A stretch of 64,000 nt of DNA from Halichondria panicea (lineage: Eukaryota > Porifera > Demospongiae > Suberitida > Halichondriidae). The position numbers were made by a program, and so were the translations under genes. Within the stretch, counting starts at the first letter, position 1. Every line of letters starts with the position of its first letter. The notes under the pieces are model-generated. The model saw only the letters and a list, made by a program, of their open reading frames with translations. It did not search any database and was not told where the DNA came from. Shown here in pieces: positions 45,899-57,145 of the stretch. The stretch is from NCBI RefSeq assembly GCF_963675165.1, contig NC_087384.1, forward strand, positions 3,765,682 through 3,829,681. The letters are read 5' to 3'.

Positions 45899-46911
45899 GA
45901 ATGAATGACATCAATAACGAATAAATGTACTGATTTGAGCAGGAAAAAAACAAGTGATGATGATTCATACAGTTCATGTTAGAGAGTTAGCACATTCCAA
46001 ACCTACCATAAATTTCTCGAGTCGGCATTATTGAAATGAAATCCGAGTAGTGGAGGGTACTCACTCCCAGTAAGAAACCCAAACCAATGAGAATAAGTGA
46101 CCAATGAGAATAAGTGATACTATAATAATATTAATTCATAATTTCATAATTACACAAACTGCCTAACGGGTTCGGATAGTCCTCCCCAACAGCAAGGATG
46201 CTCCTTCAGCTGGTCTAGCACAGCTTTCACTCAAGGATATTGATTAGCCTTGTCACACTTATTCGTATAGTGACTGTCCTGACAAACGAGAGTATCATAG
46301 TTAGGGGGGATCTCCTTGACCACACATTGCAACCACACACATTACATCTACCTGAATGTTTCGTCTTGGCCTACCCACGTGCAGGATTGATAAAATAAAT
46401 AAAGTGCATATAACGGATGTAATATAGTACAGTACACTGTTTGACCTCCAGTGTGGGGGAGTCTTCAATACTAATCTGTACACTCTCTGCACTCGTAAGC
46501 TGCCCACGTGTACAAACTTCTTCTCCTAACATGACCAGAAGATGATATAAAAATTGTACCCATAATTATAGCATACCTGGAGAGGTGTTAGTTCTTAATG
46601 TCTTCTTAATCCACCACCATATTGCCCAGCTTCACCCAGAAACACTCAACATCCAACATCAAGAGGTTGCCACAATGTGAAACTTACAACAAGTGATTTT
46701 GAAAAATAAAAAAAATCAGTGCCCAAGGCATATTTCTGTGGTATAAATAAATAGGTAATTAGTGACATGCTTACACTTGATTGGATATGTGCTTCAACAT
46801 TTCTTTAGCATCCTCCAGGCCTCCAGGTCAGAATTTGAACTTACAGAAATTGGACTCAGACATAATTATTCATTATTTGTGACAACAAACTCAATGTCCG
46901 TCTCCTTGCAG
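45899..46911. other. No gene recognised
   Basis: The gypsy sequence ends abruptly at 45898. No exon is supported here. A 16-base tandem duplication (accaatgagaataagtg) lies at 46082-46117. Confidence 0.4.
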
Positions 46912-47066
46912 CCCGCTGTCACAATGTGCCCTTTGAACACAATGAGCAGACATGAGTGCGTGTCATCCACGTCCAATACGTGCGAAGATACTATTGAGAC
47001 TGCCGTAGTCTTCTTGACTGGCCTTGTACAACAGCTTCTTCCAGATGAGCTGCAAATAACAGGAAG
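46912..47066 (+). CDS. Possible internal exon, unknown
   Basis: A strong acceptor (tccttgcag) and donor (aggaag then gtacgt) bracket 155 open bases reading MCPLNTMSRHECVSS and ETAVVFLTGLVQQLLPDELQ. The family is not recognised. A minus-strand open frame over the same bases (LIWKKLLYKASQEDYGSL) also follows an acceptor-like site, so the strand is not certain. Confidence 0.4.
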
Positions 47067-47522
47067 GTACGTCCAATGTAATCACATGTACATACGTGGA
47101 TGTATTTAGATAGTATGTGGACGTGTACATACGTACATAATGATGCATTTAGGTATGCAGTTGCTGTACGTATTACTATTCTTAGTGATATCCTCAATAA
47201 CACAACAAAATTTTTTGTTAGTGGTAGGAGTACTGGTGGGCACTTATAAGAATACTCATATGTGTACAATCATAAAGTTCATCACACAGTGCCAGTCAAT
47301 ACACGGCTCGAGATTATCAATGCGACCTCCTGGAGCACTGCACATGACGTTTGACGTTTAGCACACTGCTCTCGCTCACCGTGATCGTGCTGTGTGCGAC
47401 CCCAGGTATGACACCATTGCCTCTCCACCATTTCACTGCTCACAATTTCGTTGTTGTGGCTCGTTGTTTGTTGTGCCTCATTGTTGTGCCTCATTGTTGT
47501 GCAGCACATCCAACACAACTAC

Positions 47523-48180
47523 CTCCGACTTTGCTGCCATCTCTTCACTGTAGGTGTGTGGTATGTGTTTGGTGACCAGCCTCTCGATCTCTCGATATAA
47601 TCACACAGGGTACTCCCTGGATGACAGTTCCTTGGTTGGTAGGAAGCACTCAACTGTGTCTGTGCAGAGCGTAGGACGGGAGAAGTCAGAGACGGATGTG
47701 AGTCTTGACAGCGAATGAATATGTGCATGAGCGGTGGTCACTCCTTGTGGTCACTCCTTATGTCCCGCACACTGACCACATTGTCACCGACAAACTGCCC
47801 CCTCACTACTTTGGTATGGCCACACTTCAGTATCGCTGTGTGTAGCGCCTAAATAATCACTGTTCTTACCATTTTATACACTGTACATGCGCACACAAAC
47901 ACAAACACACACAAACACGCACAGACCTTCTTCTGGATGTGGGTAGAAAAGAGGAGATAGGATTGAATCCCACACATCACCCTGGGAACTGCCGATCTCC
48001 CTTCTTCTTCTTGTTCATCTTGGACGAGTTGCTGACAGCACAACGTAGAATCTCGTAGAGAGTAGGAGCATCTCAGCCTGCTCAAGGGTCATGGACCGAA
48101 ACAGCGACACTGGCTGGGCACTCTTGCTGCACAACACACTACGCTCAGCCCGTGCCACAAGGAGTAGCCATTTGCAGATG
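47523..48180 (-). pseudogene. Broken multi-exon gene, unknown
   Basis: Three coding-like blocks lie on the minus strand. The first is WLLLVARAERSVLCSKSAQP with SLFRSMTLEQAEMLLLS (about 48180-48050). Then, in another frame, comes YEILRCAVSNSSKMNKKKKG. The second follows a tatttag acceptor at 47849: ILKCGHTKVVRGQFVGDNVV. The third is CTDTVECFLPTKELSSREYP, then past a TGA LYREIERLVTKHIPHTYSEE, ending at a gtagtt donor at 47522. A 13-base tandem duplication (aaggagtgaccac) sits between blocks two and three. I do not recognise the family. Confidence 0.45.
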
Positions 48181-48529
48181 CAAATGGATTAAAGATTTCC
48201 CCCAGCAAGTGCCTTTTCCAGGTCAGGACTAACGACTACTGTACACACCGCCCTCATACTTGGTGAGTACACTGAGATCTGTAAGTGTACGGTTGAACAA
48301 TGTACTTTACAATAATACCTTGACGGATTGTTTGTCAGTAGCAGTCGCAATAATTATAGGATAATTAATAATTATAGCTGAGTACTGGCAGTCTCAATAG
48401 AGTAACGTTGCTCCGATCCCTCAGCAGCACATCTCGTTCGCATGAAGCAATGACTAACAAATTACAGTAATGAAACAGAGTCGCCTTCCAGCGGATCCAA
48501 CGGCTTAGCTGATGGTCTGTGTGTGTGGA

Positions 48530-48769
48530 GAAACCCCTACCCCACTAGTGTCTTTGGATCTTTCGAGTACTGAGGCCTTGCCCTTCTCTTCTCATAGCTA
48601 GCCTTGGCTAGAACTCTGCAAGGCCTGCAAATATGGTGGGAGAGACCATCATCTGGATTGGAACCTCTGTGATTTTGCTGAGCCTCTCTGCATCCTTTGG
48701 GGAACACTGCTGAGAAGAAGACAAGAAACTGCAGCAAGTCCTGCAGGATAAGGATTCTGCGGTAGCCAT
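48530..48769 (-). CDS. Possible zinc-finger exon (zf-AD-like)
   Basis: The frame starting at 48769 reads MATAESLSCRTCCSF and KDAERLSKITEVPIQ. After a 1- or 2-base slip it reads DDGLSHHICRPCRVLAKASY. Two CxxC pairs, with IT.VPIQ and DDGLS.HIC between, resemble the zf-AD-like zinc-coordinating exon seen at the start of some invertebrate proteins. Confidence is low because of the frame slip and the lack of neighbours. Confidence 0.35.
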
Positions 48770-49903
48770 CTCTCAGTTGTTTAACCACTGTATTTTTCCT
48801 ACAAACCATGCGGTATAACGTATTCTCATTCTGTTTATTTTCCGTTTTATTATCAACAATAAATTTCGCGCATGTGCACTAACACCCCTGCAATTAACAC
48901 ACCCAATTAACACCAGGCCGTATTTTAATCGGCGTGGATTCGAGGCTACCTTAACATGAGTGATCTGGTCAGATAAAATCGTGACAATATAAATACCTCC
49001 TGATCCGGAGTTGTGTCTTTTGTTGCACTCGAGTGTTAGTCGCTGTTCGAAAGCAGGGGTGGTGTCATTGAATGCTGTTTTCCTTGGCATTTTAAGTACA
49101 TTGTTTTGTGAGCTTCGTGTAGCCTGGCGTACAAGAGCACCTGGCGTATAAGAGCACGGAGCTAGAAGTATTTTTGGAAGAAGTATTTTTGGAAGCATAA
49201 AATGACTACTGATTGGCTTCGTCATCCTGACGTAACATTCCAACTAGACCCATACATACAAGATTGAGGGCCACCATATAGGTTGGTTGGTAAGCGATCG
49301 TTGCAGGAGTAGCACCACCAGTGAGTATTTCAGCCACATCTTCAGCTGAATGTGTACCTCTTCTTGACCTTGCAGCGTACATGTCTAACACAGTAAAAGG
49401 AGTATCGAGAGGAGTATCGAGAAAGTAGTATTACATTCAGCCAACTTCAATATTGACAGCCTCTGACTGACAGGTGATAGTGGGTGCTTGTAGCTTTCAA
49501 CCAATCAGTTTAGCCGATCTGCCAGCTAATTTTGGGCCCCGCCCAACTAAACGTTTGGGGGTGGAGCTTAGACAATTCAAGCAAATTCAAAATGTCTGAA
49601 GTGCACTGGTCAGGTGATGAAGATGTAGCTGGCAGCAGATTCACAGGACAGCAGATCATGTGTGTAAATAACTTTATTTTCGTGAACAAATTGTAGTTTA
49701 ACATATGGTAGGGGTGGGGGGCAGCGGAGGGGGTGTGGCCTCCATTGGAATTGGTGGGTGCATGTACCTGAGCCATACGGCGGGTAATTTTTGTGGGTAA
49801 CTGCGAACATTTATACCAATACTGCATGATTGCAAAAGGTTGTTCTATTCCGCGAAAGTTTATGCTATACAGTATGTGTTATAGATGTGTGTTATAGATG
49901 TGA
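48770..49903. other. No gene recognised
   Basis: An inverted copy of the dispersed gcctcgaatcca...ggcctgg motif lies at 48912-48949. Tandem duplications lie at 49129-49165, 49171-49195, 49399-49422 and 49875-49902. Confidence 0.4.
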
Positions 49904-50131
49904 TGCCTCACCGAGCGATTACAGTTCAACAGTATTAGCCTACCTAAAAGAACACTCTTGGAAGACACTAAAACCCCCACTCAAAAGCCAAAAACTCTCT
50001 CTCTCTCCACGAGGTCGCTCTCGTGATCTCGTCACCACAAAAATGAATAATTAAATCACAAAAATGAATAATTAAACCACACATTACATAAGCTAACATA
50101 CATAATAACAAGTCAGTTCCAGTCTCTTACA
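49904..50131 (-). repeat. 3' LTR of the Gmr1-like element
   Basis: On the minus strand it starts TGTAAGAGACTGGAACTGAC and ends near cgctcggtgaggca. It matches the 5' LTR over most of its length but has lost a roughly 30-base segment containing the tataaaagccg phrase of the 5' LTR and gained a ct repeat. It contains a 21-base tandem duplication (aaaatgaataattaaatcac). Confidence 0.8.
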
Positions 50132-50133
50132 TA

Positions 50134-50151
50134 TACCTCCCCCCTTCTCCA
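50134..50151 (-). promoter_or_regulatory. Polypurine tract
   Basis: The minus strand reads ggagaaggggggaggta directly before the 3' LTR, the expected site for plus-strand priming. Confidence 0.75.
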
Positions 50152-50289
50152 GCGTGAAACTAGGCTAAGTAGTTTCACGCAGAATCAGCTCTTCACAGGG
50201 CGTCAGCATTTCCATTGGCTTTGCCTGCGCGGTACTTCACTTCGAAACTATACTGTTGTAGAGCAAGACTCCAACGACTTAATCGGGGA

Positions 50290-51135
50290 TTGTTCTCTTT
50301 CTCTTTTAGTCATCTTTTAGTCAATGTAACCATGTGAGGGCATGGTGATCTGTCTGTACCACAAACTTCTTGAATGCTTGGACACCGAATTGCTAAACAT
50401 TCCTTCTCCACCGTTGCATATCGTTGTTCTCTATAGAATGCAACCGGGTGTTCCAGACCAGTGTCATCGATATGACTCAGCACGGCTCCGATGCCATAGT
50501 CCGATGCATCTGTTTGCAGTACGAACGTTCGAGTAAAATCGGGATTGTTCACACTCCTTCATGCCAATCTGGCATTTGTTGGCCTTCACTGTCAAGCCTG
50601 CCTGCTTGAGTCTTGAAAATACTTGTTCGAGATGAACCAGGTGCTCTTTCCAAGTCCCGCTGTACACAATCAGGTCGTCCAAATAAGCAGCACAACAATC
50701 GAGTCCTGCAATCGAGTCCTGCAATCACAGAGTTCATTAGCCGCTGGAAGGTGGCCGGGGGCGGGGCGCCTTGCATAAACTGAAACAATCCAAGTGGGGA
50801 AGAGAAGGCTGTTTTGACACAAGCAATTTGCATCGGATACGCATCTCCAACTGACATCTCCAACTGACAACGCATTCAGCCTCCGATAGTCGATACATAT
50901 GCAGAGGGAGCCATCTTTTTTTCGAACTGGTACAATTGGGAAACTCCACTCACTGGTAGATGGTACAATCACACCTGCCTGTCGCATCTTCTGTACTTCT
51001 GCCTTGTACACTTGTGGAATGCGATACGACGGTTGCCTAACAGGGCGACATGTCCCTGTCTCAATCGCATGGGCAATCTTGTCCGTCCTTCCAGGAACAA
51101 CACTCCACACGTCTCCATACTTGGCGATTAAGCTT
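50290..51135 (-). pseudogene. Gmr1-like reverse transcriptase and RNase H
   Basis: The minus strand reads YGDVWSVVPGRTDKIAHAIE, EVQKMRQAGVIVPS, SEWSFPIVPVRKKDGSLC and IDYRRLNALS. A gap follows where the fingers/palm should be, then KTAFSSPLGLFQF, PATFQRLMNSVIAGLDC, AAYLDDLIVYSGTWKEHL (the catalytic YxDD box) and RLKQAGLTVKANKCQIG. RNase H follows with FVLQTDASDYGIGAVLSHID and RYATVEKECLAIR. The frame changes several times. Two 13-base tandem duplications (near 50845-50870 and 50698-50724) add to the breaks. Confidence 0.85.
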
Positions 51136-51165
51136 CGTACTCCTTCTCGTTGTGAATCTGTCAGC

Positions 51166-52617
51166 CTAGAAGTGCCTCGCTTGCAAGTGGGCTAGTAGTC
51201 TCCCAGACCCATCCCCGTCTTCAGTACAGTTTGTCTCCTGCACGAAGCCTACAAAGGTACTTGGATAATATAGTCTCAACATGTTGACATGGAAAATCTT
51301 CTTCGTTTTTCTCTTTCCTGTCATCTCAATCTGATAGTTCACTTTACCGATCTTCTTGATGACCGCCCTGCCAACGAGCAAACAGCTTCTTGTTATCAGT
51401 GGTGGGTAGTAGCACAAGGACCCATTACTCAATTCCTGTGGTCGTGCCTTCTTGTCATACCATTTCTTTTGGACCTCCTGAGCCGACTGCAGGTTTTCCG
51501 TGACCAGCTCAGACCTGAATCGTCAGGACATAGGACACAATACTTTCCTCTGAATCTTCTTTAGAGGACGTCGAGTGGACCACGAACAGGCCAACCATAC
51601 ACCAACTCAAAAGGAGAAAATCCTTGCTCGACTTCTCGATAAGCGAAGAGGAGATAGGGGATCAGTTTGTCCCCCTCCGTAATGGCGGCCTTCCTCAACA
51701 TTGACTTCAAAGTCTTGTTGAGCCCGTCGGTCTGTGGATGATAGGGTGTCGTTCGAATCGGAAAAACGTGCAGCATCCGATATAACTCAGCCAGCAGCTT
51801 AGACGTGAAATTTGAGCCTTGGTCTGTTAGAGGTACACCAAACCTTGAGCAAGTACACTAACACTTCTTCCGCCACGTGCACCGCATCGATCGACCGCAT
51901 AGGGATTGCTTCAGGATAACAAGTCGCATAGTCACAAATCACCAGTATGAACCGTTTGCTGGATCGGTTCATCGGGAGCGGTCCCACAATGTCCATAGCG
52001 ATCCGTCAAAATGGTTCACTTATCAGAGGTAGAGGGATCAATGGAGCTCTCGCGTTTCCCTTCGGGGCGGTCCTCTGGCACTCCTTGACGGTCCTTGCCA
52101 CATCCGCGTACAGGGTAGGCCGTTGTAGTAGACGGTTAGCAGTTTTGTCTTGTCCCAAGTGACCTGCAAAGGGGGATCTGTGTGCCAAGTGGATTACCTC
52201 GAGACGGCGTAGCTGTTCGACTTCACCATCCATCTTGATTCTTCGTCGGGGAGACCAGCGTCTATACAAGAGACCATCCTTTCTGAAGAAACCACAATCC
52301 GTCACGGCAGGACTCCTGCTGTCCCAGGGTCTTATCTTGGGCGGACATCTCAAGACAGTGTTTCTTCTCCACTTCTTCCGCTCTGCCTTTTCGTCGGTAC
52401 TCTCGACATTGAGTTCGCTTCTCTTTCCGAGAGTACTTGACTTTCTCTTGACCTGTAATAAAGATATCATCGTCAAATTCAAGTAACTGTACTTTGGGCA
52501 CACTCCCGACTCCTTCTCGTTGCGCCGGTCCGAGGATTCTAGTTCATCCTGCGTTTTCTTCTGTGCTCTGGTTGTCACGGCCAGGGCCTGTGAACGGTCA
52601 ACTAACTTGTTTGTCAC
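51166..52617 (-). pseudogene. Gmr1-like integrase
   Basis: The frame opens with a charged linker, then GLLYRRWSPRRR, an HHCC zinc site (HLAHRSPFAGHLGQDKTANR, then CQRTAPKG with one of its CxxC cysteines lost), the core with MDIVGPLPMNRSSKRFILVI and DYAT, TDQGSNF in another frame, and TPYHPQTDGL. Here the short VER-type segment that carries the third catalytic residue is missing. After that come MLRKAAITEGDKLIPYLLFA and a post-integrase domain (VIKKIGKVNYQIEMTGKRKT, IFHVNMLRLYYP). It lies upstream of the reverse transcriptase. Confidence 0.85.
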
Positions 52618-52732
52618 CAGCCTCGGCAGTGCTGACCCATCAGCATAGACATCGGCAGGGTACTGGAAACAGCGGCTTCCACTTCATGGGTTTGGCCATT
52701 GACTTCCACTTCCACTCGGGCTAGTGGGTATA

Positions 52733-53781
52733 CTACTGTGTCCCTCTATGGGCACAGCAGATGGCAATAGAATCACCCTCGATTAGTACTAGGTCCTGTC
52801 TTACCATCGTTCTCGTGCAGCCGGTATCCAAACACACGTCGGACACGGGTTGCCCTCCTTCCTTGAAGACTCCCGGTTTAGAACTCACTTCACGTTCAAT
52901 CAGTTCCGAGTCACCTTGGAAATTACTTCTTCTTTCCACGCAGAGAAGGTTGGTTTTACTTGGACAGTTCGCCAAATAATGACCTTTTTGGTTACAGGTG
53001 AAACAAGTAATGTCCTTCAAGTCTCTTCTGGTTCTCTCGGTCTGCTGTCCAGGTTCACGCGACAATCTTTGGCCTTGTGCCCCTTTTTCTTGCACTTGGC
53101 ACACACGATCGGGATCGGAATTATTGGTCTTATTTTCCTCTCTTCTGACACTACTTGACTTCCGAGCCTGCAAGTAGTCATCCGCCAACTGTGCAGCCAC
53201 TTCACTAGTCTTTGGCTTATGCTCCTGCACCCACACTCGGACGTCTGCTGGCAGGGTATTGATGAACTGTTCCAGTACCAGCACATCCTGCACCTGTATA
53301 TCACAGTCCTACGTCCACTTCTTCACCAGGTCTTCGAGTCTCACACGCAACTCCCGCGTCGTCTTTCCAGTGTTCATTGAAGCCGTACGGAACCGCTGTC
53401 GATACGTCTCCTTGTTCACGTCGTACCGACGCAATATGGCTTTCGTGTAGCTAGAAGCCCCATCCGGTTATCTGGCACTTCATATGTTGTCATGAGTCTC
53501 TCAAATGTCACTAGGTATGCCTCAATGTCGGTGAGCTTTGCCAGGTCGTGAGTAGGGGGTCTTCGATCACCGCCGCCCTCGCCACGTACTCCTTCCACGA
53601 GACCTCGAATCAAGTCCATTTGTGCTCTCATCGCCTTGTCTCTTCTGGCTGTCTCTGCTCTCGTCTCCTCGGCCATCTCGGCCATCTCTTCTGCTCGTAC
53701 TCGGCGCTCTTCTCTGAGTTCTGTCTCTAGAGCCTTTCTGTCGTCTAGCAGCATACCAGCTAGTTCACTTGGCTCTGACAT
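52733..53781 (-). pseudogene. Gmr1-like Gag with SCAN-like domain, and protease
   Basis: The start at 53781 gives MSEPSELAGMLLDDRKALET and a glutamate/arginine-rich coiled coil, then HDLAKLTDIEAYLVTFERLM. After a frame break comes RRYDVNKETYRQRFRTAS, LEDLVKKWT, an in-frame TAG, then VLVLEQFINTLPADVRVWVQ and EVAAQLADDYLQARK. This last region has the layout of a SCAN domain (FRQRF, W, LVLEQFL..LP....WV). Two zinc knuckles follow in different frames (CAKCKKKGHKAKDC and CFTCNQKGHYLANC), then the protease motif VCLDTGCTRTMV near 52835. Stops and slips show the gene is dead. Confidence 0.8.
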
Positions 53782-53883
53782 CTCCGTACTTTTGTGTTTG
53801 GTAGATCTAGCTGTCGTTTCGTTAGTGTTCTTGAAATTTGTTTGACCACAGACTAAAATCCCACCGCTGCCGCTGCCGCCAAA

Positions 53884-54110
53884 TGTCACCGAGCGATTAC
53901 AGTTCAACAGTATTAGCCTACTTTAAAATCGGCTTTTATACATATCTACAATCACAACACTCTTGGAACCAAAAGCCATCTCTCCACGAGGTCGCTCTCG
54001 TGATCTCGTCACCACAAAAATGAATAATTAAATCACAAAAATGAATAATTAAACCACACATTACATAATAACAAGTCACCATAATAACAAGTCAGTTCCA
54101 GTCTCTTACA
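53884..54110 (-). repeat. 5' LTR of the Gmr1-like element
   Basis: On the minus strand it starts TGTAAGAGACTGGAACTGAC and ends gctcggtgaca, directly followed by tttggcggcagcgg, the presumed primer-binding site. It contains a tataaaag TATA-like box near 53928 and the same 21-base internal duplication as the 3' LTR. Confidence 0.85.
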
Positions 54111-54589
54111 GTTACATAACCCAAAAACCCCAAAAACCATAAATTAAATATCTTCAGCTCGTTTATTCGGCTTTGGTATAGTACGTCTCTAGTACCTATC
54201 GTAAAATAGATTATGGGCACGTGATTAACCCTTTCAGAAAAATACATGAACTACCAGAGGTACCTTACCTAGCAACTGACCACCCCCTCTAATTAGCGAT
54301 TGTTTACAAATTACAATTATGTACGAAGGCACAAATAAGTGTTCTCAATGTTCGACATGGTTCAAGCAGGATCTTGTCTGTGAGGTCACATCGGCAGACG
54401 CCATTTTCACAGTGGCTCATGGTGTCCACTTATACTGAAGCTATCAATCCAGGATCTTCTTCATCAGGCTCTATATCTTCTAGCTTGAGGTAGTTTCTTA
54501 TCTACTGTCCTCTCACAAAGGTCATAAATACAATATCTAAAGCAGGACTGCAAACAGATCCAGTTATGAAGAATACTTTACAGTTTGCA
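54111..54589. other. No gene recognised
   Basis: An AT-rich spacer upstream of the Gmr1-like element, with no exon supported. Confidence 0.35.
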
Positions 54590-55560
54590 GTCTCTTCTTT
54601 AACTCCTTTAACTCTCTTTTCTTTTTCTTAGGAATTTGGTCCTCGTTTCCTAGTTGTAGTTGTAGCTTCGTCCTCCGAGGTGTCGGAGGAGAATTCCTAG
54701 TCAGCTCTGTGTATCAACTTGACTGAATTTGCAGAGGCGCAGTACCTCTGTTTCTGTCGAGTGCCTGGCAGGCTGTCCTTCGGGTCGAGCTGGCAGCTAT
54801 CTCATGGGATTCAACCCGAAATGGTGGAATATCTGCTGATTGAATTTATTGAAGTTCCGGGGTGTTATTGGCAATCTGGACAGGGCGGATGTACAGTGAT
54901 GGGAAGGCCACTCATGACCTTGTCGCAGGTGTCGACAAATAGGTCCCACATTGGTTATTCAGGTCATCCATCTCCAGGCCGTCTGTGAATATCATTACTT
55001 CTTTTTCCTCCAAGTGCACTTCCACCCCAAGTGCACTTCCACCCTAAGATAACTTCAGCGTCAGAGTCCAACTTGTACGTAGTCGCTCTGAGGAACTTGT
55101 GTCTCTGAGGAACTGTCTAGCTTCCAGTCAACACCTACTGCGGACCTGCTTCCTGTTGAGGAGGTGGTTCCAGATGGGTTCTGCCGCGAGTGGGCATATT
55201 TCAGAAATTTGGAGATGTCCACACACATCTCACGGGCCTTCCCCAACAAATGCTTAAACAATAATCACTCCCCAGCATTGGAGCCTCATCAGGGCCCCAC
55301 CTTGGCTTTGACCACCATCGCCTTCCTCTCGTATTGTGGGTGCTTGACTTTGATGTGTTGTGAGAGCTTCGCTAGCCTGGCATCCAGACACGGGGCTTAT
55401 GTCCACCCTCTTCAGTGGCTGGTTGTGGAGTGGAGCCTTGTCTTGTTCCTTGTTCAGTGGTGTCGATGGAGACGATGACGAACAGGAACTGTCTCACCAC
55501 ATCCCCCTCACCACATCCCCCTCATCTTCATCACGTGAATCAACCTCATGACTGTATATA
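54590..55560 (-). pseudogene. Decayed coding region, unknown (transposon-like)
   Basis: Coding-like blocks lie on the minus strand in several frames. They are STPLNKEQDKAPLHNQPLKR near 55480, then KLSQHIKVKHPQYERKA (a zinc-finger-like LSQHIKVKH), LLGKAREMCVDISKFLKYAH at 55261, and an acidic EFSSDTSEDEATTTTRKRGP near 54680. Several 13-15-base tandem duplications interrupt it (55016-55045, 55081-55110, 55493-55520). No family could be fixed. Confidence 0.35.
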
Positions 55561-55670
55561 TAGCTGTGTGTTATGATATATTAAAAGGTTATGCCAAGGC
55601 CAGGGTCACTTTACCGCCTTTTTGGGATCAGGGTGCCCCCTGAGCCCTTTGACCATGACTTGCCACGGCT

Positions 55671-56572
55671 AGAATTCAAGTTTTATCAGCAAGGACCTGT
55701 ACCTTCGAGAGTTCGACCGTCACCGAGTGTCACGGCTTGAACTTCACTGAACATGGCTTCAGTGTTGCACATGTGACACGTTGCTCCCGAATCTAAGATC
55801 CATTGATTATGAGCGTGAATATCCACAGACAATGCGTGTTGCACCCCTTCGTCTTCAGAGTCACTTTCGTTTTCAGCTGAGATAGTTACTTTAGGCTTGC
55901 TGCTGCCGTTTTTTTGGCAGAAGAAACATACTGGTTTTTTCTTGTAGGTGTGGGCAACCAAACCTCCTTCCTCACTCGATCGAGAATTTTTCTTCTTGAC
56001 TTCCGTTACTAAGACATTGTAACTGTCTGGCAAACTTGCTAGAACACGGTCTCCAACTTTGACATGGCTCCTTCGGCCAATCTCATTGAGAACAACTTCC
56101 GCCAACTGGTTAGCCAGAACCTTACCGTTGGATCAGCACCAACCACATATAATAAACCCGGGTCCATTGACAATACAATTGTCGCAAGGGCTTTGTCTTT
56201 CTACTTCGCCAAGGCACCTTCGGTGCTGTCGACAATACTCCAGAGTCTTTCTTTTATCAATGCCATCTTGCATTGGACTTTCCATTAGAGGGACCACCGC
56301 GACACTCCTCGATTCTTGAAAATCACAACTCAGCTACGTCTACCTAATAGTTCACTATAGGAGTCCTTAGGAGTCCTTAGACCTGTTAGAATTCAAGTTT
56401 TATCAATCAGAATCGAACAAAAAGCAAGGACTAGGACTGAAAATAAATGTAACCAATCACAGCTACACAAAAAGATCATGTGACATTCTAGAATGTTCTA
56501 TATGAATAAATGATTACATAACAGAATATAAATAAAGATAAGTAAACAGACTGAGAGTGTACTTTTCCAACA
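55671..56572 (-). mobile_element. Ty1/copia remnant
   Basis: Downstream of its 5' LTR (56384-56572) the minus strand carries Gag pieces in changing frames (LWSIVDSTEGALAK, DKALATIVLSMDPGLLYVVG). Next come DRVLASLPDSYNVLVTEVKK, a zinc-knuckle remnant CFFCQKNG and the protease start HNQWILDSGATCHMCNTEAM, with VTLGDGRTLEGTG. It ends at 55690. The last 18 bases, 55671-55688, are a copy of one LTR edge (agaattcaagttttatca), so almost all of pol and most of the 3' LTR have been lost in one deletion. Confidence 0.85.
56384..56572 (-). repeat. LTR of the copia remnant
   Basis: On the minus strand this begins TGTTGGAAAAGTACACTCTC and ends aacttgaattctaaca. The 189-base length is normal for short copia LTRs. 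The Gag remnant follows after about 100 bases. Confidence 0.7.
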
Positions 56573-57145
56573 CATTATGCCCCGGCCCTCAAAGTGGCCC
56601 TCGGGTGGCCGGTCCCTCTTAAAGTGGCCGAAATAGTGCTTTTATTACCATGACTATTTTTTTGTGTCCCTTAAATATGTCATTTTCCCCCCGCTGCTGA
56701 AGAGGGCAGGACTCACAAATATGGAAACTACTTACGACTACACCGATTATAAATTTTATGATCATAAATAACACAATTGTAAGGAGGGTTTGGGTTAATA
56801 TATATAGTATAACACAAGTAAGTATAAGGACACAAGTAGTCCTTAGCAAGGTTTCGCACCTTGTCAACGATTTGCTTTGCGTCTCGTTTGATGGATGGGT
56901 CACAAATTTCTTGCCTTCATCTATTGTTCCCGCCTCGATTGTATCGCCTTCGTTTCCACAGGAAGAAGGCCCTCATCTTGGTGTCTTGGGTGTCTGCTGA
57001 TCCAGCAGGTATGGAAGACTTGCTTGAACCAGCTGTGCACGACTTGACAATCAACTGTATGAACATCTAAGTTTTAGTGCTGATCTATCTTCTACAGTTG
57101 TGCTGTGTGACAGCTGTTTGGACAACTTTCGTCCCTCTTCAACGG
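56573..57145. other. No certain gene
   Basis: A plus-strand stretch near 56861-57070 is open but has no splice support. Nothing else was identified. Confidence 0.3.

Larger units (their letters stand above)
49904..54110 (-). mobile_element. Gmr1-like Ty3/gypsy retrotransposon with LTRs
   Basis: Two direct repeats of about 227 bases bound the element. Between them, in order down the minus strand, are Gag with a SCAN-like domain and zinc knuckles, an aspartic protease, integrase, and then reverse transcriptase with RNase H and a polypurine tract. Integrase before reverse transcriptase is the order of Ty1/copia, yet every domain is gypsy-like. That combination defines the Gmr1 group. The element carries stops, frame breaks and deleted motifs and looks inactive. 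No target duplication was found. Confidence 0.8.

Noticed and set aside
56059..56319. Plus-strand open frames of 74-86 codons
   Set aside because: The minus strand carries recognisable copia Gag over the same bases.
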